Positions 42,576-54,200 of a stretch of 64,000 bases of DNA are shown here, piece by piece (position 1 is the stretch's first letter; every line of letters starts with the position of its first letter). The notes beneath the pieces were generated by a model. It ran no database searches and was not told where the DNA came from. It saw only the letters and a list, made by a program, of their open reading frames with translations. A program made the position numbers and the translations under genes. The stretch is taken from contig NC_080548.1 of the NCBI RefSeq assembly GCF_028640845.1, positions 5,884,314 to 5,948,313 on the forward strand. Direction: 5' to 3'. The stretch is from Ahaetulla prasina (Eukaryota > Chordata > Lepidosauria > Squamata > Colubridae).

Positions 42576-42732
42576 ATTTATTCAGTCAATGACCAGCAAA
42601 AATTGAAAATCTATAGCATGAAAGTAAAATCAAATGGGAGAGATATAATAATTGCATAAGAGAATAATAAAACAATAAACTATTGTTTTCAATAGAATCA
42701 ACGGAGTTGGAAGTGACCACAAAAATCAGCTA

Positions 42733-42870
42733 CGTCAATGTTTTCCAAACTTAGAAACTTTAAGATGGGTAGACTTCAACTTCCAGAATTCTCCAGCCAG
42801 CATGGATGATTAGAAATTCTGGAAGCTGATGTTCACACAATGTAAAGTACCCAAGTTTGGAAAACACCAA
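42733..42870. mobile_element. Palindromic hAT-like MITE
   Basis: CAATGTTTTCCAAACTTAG and AAGTTTGGAAAACACCAA are inverted ends around CAACTTCCAGAATTCTCC and its imperfect complement. Target duplication is unclear. Confidence 0.65.
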
Positions 42871-42973
42871 CCTAATCCAACTCTCTGCAATGTGCAAGAA
42901 AACAAGTTAAGCATCCTCAAGCATTGATATTTGTATCAATGGTTGTCCCTTCCTGATGCAAACATGTCTAGGG

Positions 42974-43452
42974 CAGAGTTTCTCAACTGTGGCAACTTTA
43001 AGACATTTGGACATTATACACATGCACTAGCTGGGGAATTCTGGGAGTTAGAATAGAATAGAATTTTTTATTGGCCAAGTGTGATTGGACACACAAGGAA
43101 TTTGTCTTGGTGCATATGCTCTCAGTGTACATAAAAGAAAAGATACGTTCATCAAGGTACAACATTTACAACACAATTGATGGTCAATATATCAATATAA
43201 ATCATAAGGATTGCCAGCAACAAGTTATAGTCATACAGTCATAAGTGGAAAGAGATTGGTGATGGGAACTATGAGAAGATTAATAGTAGTGCAGATTCAG
43301 TAAATAGTTTGACAGTGTTGATGGAATTATTTGTTTAGCAGAGTGATGGCCTTCGGGAAAAAACTGTTCTTGTGTCTAGTTGTTCTGGTGTGCAGTGTGC
43401 AGTTGTTCTGGTGTGCAGTTGAAGTTAAAGTTGCTAAAGTTGACAAACCCTG
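42974..43452. mobile_element. Palindromic MITE split by a LINE 3' end
   Basis: The left arm (CAGAGTTTCTCAACTGTGG ... AATTCTGGGAGTT) ends at about 43049. The matching right arm (GTTGAAGTTAAAGTTGC ... TTGACAAACCCTG) resumes at about 43415. The L3/Rex1-like LINE 3' end lies between, so the LINE inserted into the MITE. Confidence 0.65.
43047..43425 (-). mobile_element. Snake-type CR1-group (L3/Rex1-like) LINE 3' end
   Basis: A near copy of 7478-7830, with the same C-terminal coding end, the same UTR and an ATTCT tail (plus-strand GAATAGAATAGAATTTT). The 5' end is truncated, with a short CTGGTGTGCAGT repeat at the junction. Confidence 0.8.
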
Positions 43453-43459
43453 TTATTTA

Positions 43460-44540
43460 CTTTGCTACTCCTTATAATCCAAGTTATTCACACTGATTGC
43501 TAGGACCATCAAACATATTTATATCTAGTTTACTTTTATTGTGGTAGTATTGATGGTAGTTGGTGTGTATATGCTTTGGTGTAGATAACTCTGTGTTGAA
43601 CTGTCCAAGATCATTTACCAGTCCCTAGCCCATTCAAAGCCAACAAGTTTCTGAGTGATGAATCTGAGGGGGAAAAAACACAGCCAGGACATATCTTATT
43701 TCCTTTTGATGAATTGTCCATTACTAGAAATCTTGCAGAAGGATTAAGAGGGGGAGAGGAGAATGACTTCCTTTTAAGGCCTTGGCACTAACAAGTAAAC
43801 TACATGTCTTCTGTTTCCTGAAGGAAATGGATCCTTGGGTGGTTGAAAAATAGCTTCTTAAAGGACTGTTTGAAAATTGCAACATAAGGTTATGCAAATG
43901 CAATTAAGTTTTCAAATTAATGATTTTGGAGCTAATAGCTTTCCCCATCCATGAGATGCCTGGTTTAGGAGGCCCAGACCTCTCCCCCACTCCCATTCTG
44001 AGTGCTGAGACAACTTCCAGAAATGAGCAGATGAGTTAACCACTAATGACTTCATGCAATTAACTTTTAAAGATGCTAACCCTCTTTCCCCATCCTTTTA
44101 TAATATATCCTCCCCCCCCTTTTATGTAAGCCTCGTGACAGGCTCTGAAGAGCAGACAGAACCTAGCTCTGCATTCTTGTTTGATTATTTAATATAGATA
44201 TTGATTGAGTGAGGGCATAAAAAGCACTTATTGTGTATCCCACTAAGCCTAACAGATAATTAAGTGTTTACCATCTGAGGAAAAAATGTTTTCTCATTCA
44301 GCATTGCACAAGGTTCATTCCACCATTGATTCATTGGCAGCAATTCCAGATGTTCAATCACTCCCTTCTTGCTTCGAATCCCAGGACACCAGCTGCCAAC
44401 ATGGTGTCAATCTGCTGACGGAATCCTGGGTCAGTGACTGTTTTATTTTCCTGTCCCATGGGGAAGATTGCCAGCTTTCAGTCCAAACAAAATCTAAGTT
44501 GCTATGTATGTGCAGATGCTGAAAAGTTGTATTTGTTTTT
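43460..44540. other. Non-coding stretch, nothing recognised
   Basis: No gene or repeat family was recognised. Confidence 0.45.
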
Positions 44541-45618
44541 TTCCTTGAACTGTTTATTTATTTATTTTGTCAAATACATATTAAATAATATATATAAGTA
44601 TAAGCATGAATTGAATACATAAAATGAATACAACTAAAGGAAACATTAGGACAGGGACGGTAGGCATGCTGGGGCTCTTATGCACGCCCCTTACAGACCT
44701 CTTAGGAATGGAGTGAGGTCAACAGTAGAGTCTTAGGTAAAAGTTTTGGGGATTTTGGGATTTTAGGATGAGACCACGGAGTCTGGTAGTGCATTTCAGG
44801 CATTAACAACTCTGTTACTGAAGTCATATTTTCTGCAATCGAGATTGGAACGGTTCACTTTAAGTTTGAATCTATTGTGTGCTCGTGTATTGTTGTGATT
44901 GAAGCTGAAGTAGTCATTGAGAGGAAGGACATTGTAGCAGATGATTTTATGAGCTATGCTCAGGTCATACCGAAAGCGGCGTAGTTCTAAATTTTCTAAA
45001 CCCAGAATTTCAAGTCTGGTGGCATAAGATATTTTCTTGTGAGCAGAGGGGTGGAGGACTCTTCTTGTGAAATATTTCTGGATGTGCTCAATTGTATTAA
45101 TGTCTGATATTCAATGTGGGTTCCAGACAGATGAGCTATATTCGAGAATTGGTCTAGCAAATGTTTTGTATGCTCTGGTTAGTAGTGTAATCTTACCGGA
45201 GAAGAAGCTACGCAAGATTAGATTTACAACTCTTAATCCTTTTTGGCACAGTTGTTACTGCTTTGGCACTTAGATCATTTGATATGAGTACTCCAAGGTC
45301 CTTGACAGAGTGAGGGTCATCTACAAGGTCATGTCCACCTAACTTGTATTTAGTGTTCTGATTCTTTTTGCCAATGTGTAAGACAGAGCATTTGTTGGTT
45401 GAGATTTGGAGTTGCCAATTTTTTGACCATTCTGACACAAAGAGAGGTCTTTTTGAAAGGTAGCAGCATTGTTGGTAGTGTTAAATAGTTTAACATCATC
45501 GGCGAAGAAAACACAGTTACTTACAATATGATCACAAAGGTCATTTATGTATAATATGAAGACTGTTGGTCCTAGAACACTGCCTTGGGGGACACTGCTA
45601 TTAACGGGTGCAAGATTT
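44541..45618 (-). pseudogene. CR1-group LINE ('LINE-X'): RT C-terminal half and 3' UTR
   Basis: On the minus strand it starts in the RT palm with SVPQGSVLGPTVFILYINDL and FFADDVKLFN (the active-site ADD, about 45510), continues with QISTNKCSVLHIGK and DLGVLISNDL, and ends in a C-terminal LGLENLEL and CRKYDFSNRVVNA-type stretch. The 3' UTR ends GACAAAATAAATAAATAAA (about 44560). Frameshifts near 45430 and 45200 and several stops disable it. A relative lies at 60841-63885. Its right part is duplicated at 46689-47318. Confidence 0.82.
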
Positions 45619-45857
45619 AATATAATATAATATAATATAATATAATATAATATAATATAATATAATATAATATAATATAATATAATATAATATAATATAA
45701 TATAATATAATATAATATAATATAATATAATATAATATAATATAATAACATAACATAACATAACATAACATAACATAACATAACATAACATAACATAACA
45801 TAACATAACATAACATAACATAACATAACATAACATAACATAACATAACATAACATA
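45619..45857 (+). repeat. (ATAAT)n then (ATAAC)n pentanucleotide array
   Basis: About 26 ATAAT-type units switch abruptly at about 45747 to about 22 ATAAC-type units. It lies between LINE-X and the CR1 3' end. The YIILY and MLCYV frames are artefacts. The duplicate locus (47319-47370) has only about 50 bp of it. Confidence 0.96.
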
Positions 45858-46226
45858 GCAACAGAGTTGGAAGGGACCTTGAAGGCCTTCTAGTCCAACC
45901 CCCTGCCCAGGCAGGAAACCGTACACCATCTCAGACAAATGGTTATCCAACATTTTCCTAAAAATTTCCAGTGTTGGAGCATTCACAACTTCTGCAGGCA
46001 AGTCGTTCCACTTATTAATTGTTCTAACTGTCAGGAAATTTCTCCTTAGTTCTAAGTTGCAACCCCTGAGATATTGGAACACTGCTATCATGTCTCCCTT
46101 AGTCCTTCTTTTTATTAAACTAGACATACCGAGTTCCTGCAACCATTCTTCATATGTTTTAGCCTCCAGTCCCCTAATCATCTTTGTTGCTCTTCTCTGC
46201 ACTCTTTCTAAAGTCTCAGCAACACA
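45858..46226 (-). mobile_element. CR1 LINE 3' end (duplicate block 1)
   Basis: On the minus strand this reads VQRRATKMIRGLEAKTYEE, RRTKGDMIAVFQYLRG, WNDLPAEVVNAP and the 3' UTR ending GGTCCCTTCCAACTCTG. It is cut at about 46224, where the other copy continues upstream. Confidence 0.88.
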
Positions 46227-46688
46227 CTGGTGCGGCATCCACAAAGCAAAGAGGTTGGGGTGGAGAATGAAGCAAGGCAGAGGTGTGGAGCTGCCCCCCA
46301 GCACTCGGCACTAGCTTACCTGAGCACCCTGCAGGCCATCAAAATCCTGACAACTGCCTTGTCTTGCAGCGGCTCTAGCAGCCGCATCCAGGACCCCACG
46401 TATGTCGCTCAGCCTCTTGCTCTGTTGCAGCAGTGAGCAAGGAGAAGCAGGCCAGCAGCCACATAGGGTCCTGCATGGGGCTTCTGGAGCTGCTGCTGCA
46501 AGGCCAGGCAGTTGTGAGAATGTTGAGAGAGAGATCCAATCCAGGGGAAGGTCCTTCTCTGTGGGGGCTCCCACACTCTGGAACGAGCTTCCCCCGGGTT
46601 TACGCCAAATACCTGACCTTCGGACCTTTCGCCGCGACCTGAAGACATATCTTTTCATTCAGTGGGCTGGCTTAAATTTTACTGATTT
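46227..46688 (+). pseudogene. L2/CR1-group LINE C-terminal fragment between duplicate blocks
   Basis: The plus-strand frame ends with GRSFSVGAPTLWNELPPGLR, then PDLRTFRRDLKTYLF (46540-46660), the typical C-terminus of L2-group LINEs. The preceding 300 bp (46240-46500) encode nothing I recognise. It forms the filler between the two copies of the 1.7-kb duplication. Confidence 0.65.
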
Positions 46689-47318
46689 TAAATTTTCTAA
46701 CCCAGAATTTCAAGTCTGGTGGCATAAGATATTTTCTTGTGAGCAGAGGGGTGGAGGACTCTTCTTGTGAAATATTTCTGGATGTGCTCAATTGTATTAA
46801 TGTCTGATATTCAATGTGGGTTCCAGACAGATGAGCTATATTCGAGAATTGGTCTAGCAAATGTTTTCTTTGCTCTGGTTAGTAGTGTAATCTTACCGGA
46901 GAAGAAGCTACGCAAGATTAGATTTACAACTCTTAATCCTTTTTGGCACAGTTGTTACTGCTTTGGCACTTAGATCATTTGATATGAGTACTCCAAGGTC
47001 CTTGACAGAGTGAGGGTCATCTACAAGGTCATGTCCACCTAACTTGTATTTAGTGTTCTGATTCTTTTTGCCAATGTGTAAGACAGAGCATTTGTTGGTT
47101 GAGATTTGGAGTTGCCAATTTTTTGACCATTCTGACACAAAGAGAGGTCTTTTTGAAAGGTAGCAGCATTGTTGGTAGTGTTAAATAGTTTAACATCATC
47201 GGCGAAGAAAACACAGTTACTTACAATATGATCACAAAGGTCATTTATGTATAATATGAAGACTGTTGGTCCTAGAACACTGCCTTGGGGGACACTGCTA
47301 TTAACGGGTGCAAGATTT
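46689..47318 (-). pseudogene. LINE-X RT fragment (duplicate block 2)
   Basis: Collinear with 44989-45618 at a constant offset of 1700 bp and nearly identical (for example TATGCTCTGG versus TTTGCTCTGG). It lacks the 3' UTR, starting only at CTAACCCAGAATTTC. It is inactive. Confidence 0.9.
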
Positions 47319-47370
47319 AATATAATATAACATAATATAATAATATAATAATATAACATAACATAACATA
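47319..47370 (+). repeat. Short ATAAT/ATAAC pentanucleotide array
   Basis: This corresponds to the 240-bp array of block 1 but is only about 50 bp. Confidence 0.9.
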
Positions 47371-48075
47371 GCAACAGAGTTGGAAGGGACCTTGAAGGCC
47401 TTCTAGTCCAACCCCCTGCCCAGGCAGGAAACCGTACACCATCTCAGACAAATGGTTATCCAACATTTTCCTAAAAATTTCCAGTGTTGGAGCATTCACA
47501 ACTTCTGCAGGCAAGTCGTTCCACTTATTAATTGTTCTAACTGTCAGGAAATTTCTCCTTAGTTCTAAGTTGCAACCCCTGAGATATTGGAACACTGCTA
47601 TCATGTCTCCCTTAGTCCTTCTTTTTATTAAACTAGACATACCGAGTTCCTGCAACCATTCTTCATATGTTTTAGCCTCCAGTCCCCTAATCATCTTTGT
47701 TGCTCTTCTCTGCACTCTTTCTAAAGTCTCAGCATCTTTTTTACATCGCGGCGACCAAAACTGAATGCAGTATTCCAAGTGTGGCCTTACCAAGGCATTA
47801 TAAAGTGGCACTATCACTTCACGTGATCTTGATTCTATCCCTCTGTTTATGCAGCCCAGAACTGTGTTGGCTTTTTTAGCAGCTGCTGCACACTGCTGGC
47901 TCATATCTAAATGGTTATCCACTAGGACTCCAAGATCCCTCTTACAGGTACTACTATTGAGCAAGGTACCATATATACGGTACCTGTGCATTTTTTTTTT
48001 TTTGCCTAAATGTAGAACCTTACTTTTTTCATTGTTGAATTTCATTTTGTTATCCTTTAGGATTGTGAAAGACCA
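47371..48075 (-). pseudogene. CR1 LINE ORF2 C-terminus and 3' UTR (duplicate block 2)
   Basis: The minus-strand frame starts at 48045 and runs about 200 residues: NEKSKVLHLGKKKK, DLGVLVDNHLDMSQQCAAAA, VRPHLEYCIQFWSP and LERVQRRATKMIRG to the end of CR1 ORF2, then the CR1 3' UTR. This is the RT thumb and C-terminal region. The RT palm and endonuclease are absent. It is the best-preserved CR1 in the window. Confidence 0.92.
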
Positions 48076-48785
48076 GGCAGGTCCTGCTTAATTATACGGT
48101 GTAATTTAAGTTCACTAGCAAAAGCTGAACTCGTAGCATAGATATGCAAATGCTTTTGAATACAGAGATATTAAAGAAGGTGAGCATTATTTCCTACACT
48201 ATAATATTGAATTTTCTCTAAATAATTCATCTTGGAGTTGGATTTAAACCTAGACTACTGCTTTATCCTATCAGAAGGTTGGGGTGGGTTGTTGTTGTTG
48301 TTTTTTGAGCAATCTCAGTGGCAGAAAAATGAATCAGAAAAGATGCAAACCATTATGTTTTGCATCTTTATCTTGAAATCTTTAGTTTTAATTCAAATGA
48401 GCAAACTAAATAATCCCCAAATTTAGATTTTGGATTTCAGTATAACTCCATCAATGTGTTTATAGATTGAAATGTAAGTAATATATAATATATAAAATGT
48501 AAGTGATAAGCTCAAAACTGTTGCATACAGTTTTAAATGCTGATAGAATTGAGTATATTGTTCAGATTTTTCTGATATTTTACTACTGTCAACAATGGAT
48601 GGAATAAGGACATAGCCTACTATGCTAAGCTTGATTTGTAGTTCTTTCTAATGCCTTGCTGAATGCTGTTTGTGTTGCGTTGAAATGATCTGATGTGATT
48701 AGTAAAAGTGTTAGGAATGTATTGTTGCCTAACACCAGCTATTTTCATTAAATTAGTTCAGCTGCTTAATTATATGAGCTGTGCC
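48076..48785. other. Non-coding stretch, nothing recognised
   Basis: No gene or repeat family was recognised. Confidence 0.4.
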
Positions 48786-48789
48786 AGTG

Positions 48790-49145
48790 TTCAGTTCCAG
48801 ATTGTTTTGGTTGCACCACAAGGGTCTCGTCTCCTCGTTGATCATTATTGTCTCAAATGAGACCAATCACTGTTGTGTCATCTAACTTCAGTAGCTTAAC
48901 AGATGGATCGTTGGAGATGCAGTCATTGGTATATAGAAAGGGAGAGAGCAACTGTCTTGGGGCCCTGTTAATTGTACAAGTATTTGATGTGATCTTGTTT
49001 CACTCTTGCTTCCTGTTTGTTAGGAAGCTTGTGATCCACTTACAAGTCTGTTCCGGTACCTGTAGCTGGTTTAGCTTAGTTAGAAGAATATCTGGAATGA
49101 TGGTATTGAATGCTGAACTAAAGTCTACAAAAAGGACCCTTGCAT
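48790..49145 (-). pseudogene. Rex1/CR1-group LINE RT fragment
   Basis: The minus strand gives VLFVDFSSAFNTIIPDIL, then FLTNRKQ, then LLSPFLYTNDC and VKLLKLDDTTVIGLI. These are RT motifs A to C with the active-site FADD changed to KLDD and two stops. The wording is typical of Rex1-type LINEs. Confidence 0.72.
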
Positions 49146-49290
49146 AGGTCTTTGGAGACTATTTATTATATTATAAATATTATTATATTATAAATATTAT
49201 TTAATATTTATTATTTATTATTATTTATTATTATTATTATTTATTATTATTAATATATTATAAATATTATTTAATATTTATTATAAAACC
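49146..49290 (+). repeat. AT-rich (TTATTA)n tract
   Basis: A degenerate TTA/ATT/AAATATTATT repeat between two LINE fragments. Confidence 0.85.
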
Positions 49291-49542
49291 TACAATAAGA
49301 AATTATTTAATAGAATTCAATCTGGAGGAGAAGTGCCTCCTTCGTGGAGAACGGCTTTTATCTCATTGATACCAAAGGAGGAGCAAGATTGTGGTAAACC
49401 AGAAAATTATAGACCAATATCACTCTTAAATACTGATTATAAGATTTTTGCCAAGATATTAGCAAACAGATTAATGCCATTTATGAGGCAAATGATCCAT
49501 AGTGATCAATCAGGATTTATAAGAGGGAGACATATGAGAAAT
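49291..49542 (+). pseudogene. L1 ORF2 RT fragment
   Basis: The plus strand encodes PPSWRTAFISLIPKEEQDCG, YRPISLLNTDYKIFAKILAN and DQSGFIRGRHMRN. This is the L1 RT fingers region found on the minus strand at 53.3-53.4 kb. It ends exactly where the retroviral LTR begins. Confidence 0.88.
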
Positions 49543-50985
49543 TGTTGTAGAATGAAGAGACACAAGCCAGCTCCTCTGGGAAGGAAGGGTTTATTATATA
49601 TGCGCAGGTTCAAGTACAGAACAAAGCTGTTGGTCTGAACAGAAAAAGGGACTTTCCAGCAGAGATATATATACTTTTCCGTTACGTGTTAATAATGCTT
49701 ACATTGCACAGCATGTTACAATCCATATATGGTCATAATTCCAAGAAATGAATATAAGGAACTGATACCACACATGTGGGGAGGTAGTATAATATGTTTG
49801 TGCTGATACCAGAGTTCGTGGTACATAGGAAGACATAGTTATAAGCTCAGCATATTTATTTTATTTTATGTGTATATATTGGCAAGTGTCTTTATCAACC
49901 TGAGTGCAGTTCCCTTATAGCCGCTTCCTTATACATGAGAGTGGACCAAAGTTGCTTTTCCCAGGGCTTAAGGCCTGCTATGTGTACTGTGGTCTGATAG
50001 TTAAGTAACCCTTATTGTTGTTACTCATCTCAGAGAAGAACATATTCAGGTTCCTCAGGTTCTTTCATACGTATATATGCTCAGGTTCTTCAGCAACTAT
50101 CGCTCTAAGTGCCACATAGCTATGACCTGGGTAGCTTAATTACTGACAGCCAACAAGGATAGACTGTTGGAAGAAAAGGTAAAGATGGGTAGGATACATG
50201 GGTGTAATACACATCCGCGTTATTAATCCTGAGAGCCATAATTGCTTGCAATGGGAGTTTGGGCACCACCTGAGAACATGTCATTTAAATTAAGACCCTC
50301 CATGTCTGCACTGGTACATGAGCCATTTTACCATCTTGTCTGTGATTTCTTGATGACTTTTACCACTTGTATTTCAATACACAGGTCAGGTTGAACTTTC
50401 CACAAACTCCCTTCTTTGCTAGGAGGTAGTCCAAATAACAATTTTGCATGATGTAGGTCCTGACTTCACACTTTCTTGGCTAGTTGATGCCTTTACAGTC
50501 TCATTAGTTATAATCTCATGCTGTAATAAAATCAATTTGTTTAGGAGGTACACTGAATCAAACATGCCATCTTCTGCCCATGAGGCAGGTCCATAGACCT
50601 GTATGTTCTTTAGCAGGCCATTCCTCCATCACCTGTTGATTACTCAACATGACTTGCATCAAGGAGGTATCTACATGTCTCTGATATTTTCTGATTGCCC
50701 ACCTCATCATATACAGGTACGCCCAGAACCTGCCTGGTCTTTAATGGGAGAAGAAAGAACCCTGGCCTAATGATACCTAGGACGCATGCCCCACACCAGT
50801 CACCAGGGAGGTAGCTGTATGCCATCTTTCCACAGATCCAGTATAGTCCGTCAGGTGCTAACCAGCCCAGGGTCTGGTTATCTGGGTCTGTTAAGAACTC
50901 TGCCAGTCCCTTGACACTAAATAGTGCTCGTTCATCCAGTCCATCTGATGCGTTGTCACCTGACCACCATAACCCATTTTCCCAT
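49543..50985 (-). mobile_element. Endogenous retrovirus remnant: 3' part of env and LTR
   Basis: On the minus strand, 50985-50648 is an open segment with the look of a retroviral envelope surface region ([17 protein letters not shown], then [11 protein letters not shown]). After frameshifts, short pieces near 50450-50400 resemble the transmembrane subunit. An LTR-like sequence then runs to 49543, ending in an AATAAA polyadenylation signal (about 49590) and ...TTCTACAACA. The 5' LTR, gag and pol are absent, and several stops and frame changes disable env. The 3' LTR start is uncertain (about 50270). Confidence 0.6.
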
Positions 50986-51026
50986 TTTCTTTTTTTTTTT
51001 TTTAATTCAAAAAGTTTTACAAAATT

Positions 51027-51082
51027 TTTTTCCCCTTTCCCCCCCTCCTCTCCCCTCCCTTCACAACCCCCCTCCCCCCCCC
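51027..51082 (-). other. G-rich tract in L1 3' UTR, potential G-quadruplex
   Basis: The coding strand carries runs of 9, 6, 3, 4, 7 and 4 G separated by short spacers (plus-strand C runs at 51027-51078). Conserved G-rich 3' UTR tracts are known for mammalian L1. Confidence 0.75.
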
Positions 51083-51219
51083 GACTTCCCGGAACGGGCA
51101 CAAGGTATAGTTAAAATAAACAAAACATATGCTAAAAATTTCATCCCAACTTAATTATACCCCTACAATCATCAATTCCTAACTTCCCCAAAACAATCAG
51201 AATAATACATCATAATCAT

Positions 51220-54200
51220 TCAAAAAGTCTGATAACTCTTAGTCTGATATCTACGTTGAATATAGTCAATCCATTTTTTCCATTCCTTTAAGTATCTTTC
51301 TTGCGTATTGTCTTTCAAAAAGGCTGATATCTTCGCCATCTCAGCCAAATTGGCAACCTTCAATATCCATTCTTCTATTGTAGGTACTTCTTTTTTCTTC
51401 CAGTATTGTCCTATTAGTAATCTTGCTGCTGTTATTAGGTTTAAAATCAATTTAGTCTCAATTACTGTACAATCCATAATAATTCCCAACAAGAAAAATT
51501 GCGGCAGGAACTTTATCTTCTTTTTCAAAACATTTTGTAAAATCCACCAAATTTTTATCCAAAAGGCCTTTATGTCCTTACAAGTCCACCAAATGTGAAA
51601 ATATGTAGCGTCATCACAATTACATCTCCAACATTTTGCTTGCATATCTGGATACATACACGATAATTTTTTAGGATCTAGATGCCATCTATAAAACATT
51701 TTATAAAAATTTTCCCTCAGATTCTGTGAATGAATTTAACATTTCTAACCCAAATTTTTCCCAAGTTTCCAATAATATTGGCTCCTGAAAATTTTGTGCC
51801 CACTTTATCATACAGTCCTTTACCAAGTCCCTTTCAGAATCTATTTCAAGTAACACATTATACAATCTCTTTATATGCTCCTGAGTGATTTCTAATTTGC
51901 TTTACCAAATTTCTGCTCTGCTCTATACCAATTTTCTGATCTCCTTCCATCTAGCACGAGTTGCTCATATTGAAACCAAGTATAATTTTTCCTTCCTCTT
52001 AATACTTGCAGAGTTTTTAACTGCAAATTACCTCTTTCAGTATACAAAAGATCTTTATATGTAATCATTTCCTGATTCTGTTCTATATTTATATTTTCTA
52101 TTGTATGTCTAGGACTTGCCCATATAGGAACCTTATAATTTAGTTTATAAGAGTATTTTTTCCAAACACGCAGAAGGGCATTTCTTAGCACATGATTTTT
52201 AAAGGCCTTATCCACTTTTTTGTCATAAATTAAATATGCATGCCATCCATATAACAAATCATAACCTTCTATATTCAAAATTCTGTCCTCTGTTAAATTA
52301 AACCAATCACTTATTGCAGAGAGAGTAGCTGCTTCATAATATAATTTAAAATTAGGCATTTTTAAACCTCCCCTTTCCCGAGAATCTTGAATTATTTTCA
52401 TTTTAACCCTAGCTTTTTTACCTTCCCATATAAATTTGTTAATTCCCTTCTGCCATTCCTCAAGATTCTTATCTTTCTTAATTATTGGTATCATCTGAAA
52501 GAGGAATAATAATCTAGGTAAAACATTCATTTTAATAGCAGCAATTCTCCCCAGCAAAGATAATTGCAATTTTTTCCAAACAATCAACTCCTTCTGAACT
52601 TTTTGCCATAAAACCTCATAGTTATTCTTATACAATTTCACATTTGATGACGTAATATAAACCCCTAAGTACTTAACCTTCTTTACAATTTCAAATCCTG
52701 TTACTTCCTCTAGTTTTTCTTTCTGTTGTCTGGCCATATTTTTTATTATCACTTTTGTCTTTTTCTGATTTACCTTAAACCCTGAGACATTCCCATATTG
52801 ATCAATTATTTCCAACAAAGATTTACTAGAATTTATAGGGTTTGTTAAAGTAATCACCAAATCATCTGCAAAAGCTCTTAACTTATATTCATACTGTCTA
52901 ACTCTAATTCCTCTATCTCCTTTACTTCTCGATTTTATCCAATAATGGTTCTAGAGTTAAAATAAACAATAATGGTGATAAAGGACATCCCTGTCTTGTT
53001 CCTTTCGCAATCTTAAAAGGTTCTGTTAAGCTACCATTGATTATAATCTGTGCTGTTTGCTCTCCATAAATTGCCCTAATTATTCTTAAAAAACCATCTC
53101 CAAATTGCATCTTTTCTATTAATTTAAATAAAAAATCCCAATGCAATCGATCAAAAGCTTTCTCTGCATCGAGAAAAGTAAATGCTGCTGGAATAAAATT
53201 TTTCTTTTCTAAGTACTCCAGTAAATTAATAATCTGCCTAACATTATTCCTCATCTGTCTCCCTTTTATAAATCCAGATTGATCATTATGAATTCTTCGC
53301 TGCAGAATCAACATTAATCTATTAGCTATTATTTTAACAAAAATCTTATAATCATTATTTAAAAGTGAGATTGGCCTATAATTCCCAGGTTTAGAACAAT
53401 CCTGTTCCTCTTTTGGTATCAATGAAATAAAGGGGGTTCTCCATGAGGGGGGAATTCCCCCTCCTAGTTGTATCTGATTAAATAATTCCTTAAGTGGACC
53501 TAACATCTCATCCTGTAAATTCCTATAATAACTAACTGTAAGCCCATCCGTACCAGGAGTTTTCCCCATTTTTAATTGTTTAATTACCAAAATAATTTCT
53601 TCCGAGGTTATAGGCCGATTCAATTCATCCGCTTGTTCTAAAGTTAAATTTTTAACCTTATATTCCTTCAAATAATTATCAATATCCCTATTCAATATAT
53701 TATCTTTAAGATATAAATTTGTATAATATTCTAAAAAGCTTTTTAATTTTATCCTGTTGATATCTCTCTTACCTTTGTATTCTATTTTTCTATAGTACGT
53801 TGTTTTGTCTTTTCCTTAAAGTGTATGCTAACCACCTACCAGGCCTATTTGCGTTACAAAAAGTATTATGTTTGGCATATTGTATATTTGTTGCCACCTG
53901 ATCAGCCATTATCATATTAAATTGATTCTGTAGTAACTTTATTGCATCTTTAAGTTTTTGATCATGTGGATTATGTATTAATAATTGTTGTTTCTTATAA
54001 ATTTCCTCTTCTAAATACCTACGCTGTCTTTGTTGCTTATTTCTCTGTCTATTATTAAGATATATTAATACACCTCTCATAAAAGCTTTACTGCAGTCCC
54101 AAACCATTTCTATCGATGTTTCATTATTCAAATTATAATCAAAAAATTCTTTCATCTGCTTTTTACATTGATTTACATTATCCTGATTTTCATTTAATCT

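Noticed and set aside
45601..45861. Frames MLCYV and YIILY
   Set aside because: Translation of the ATAAC/ATAAT arrays.
50640..51101. 153-residue minus frame
   Set aside because: It spans the L1 3' UTR and the env fragment. The N-terminal third is translated UTR, so I kept only the env part (from about 50985).
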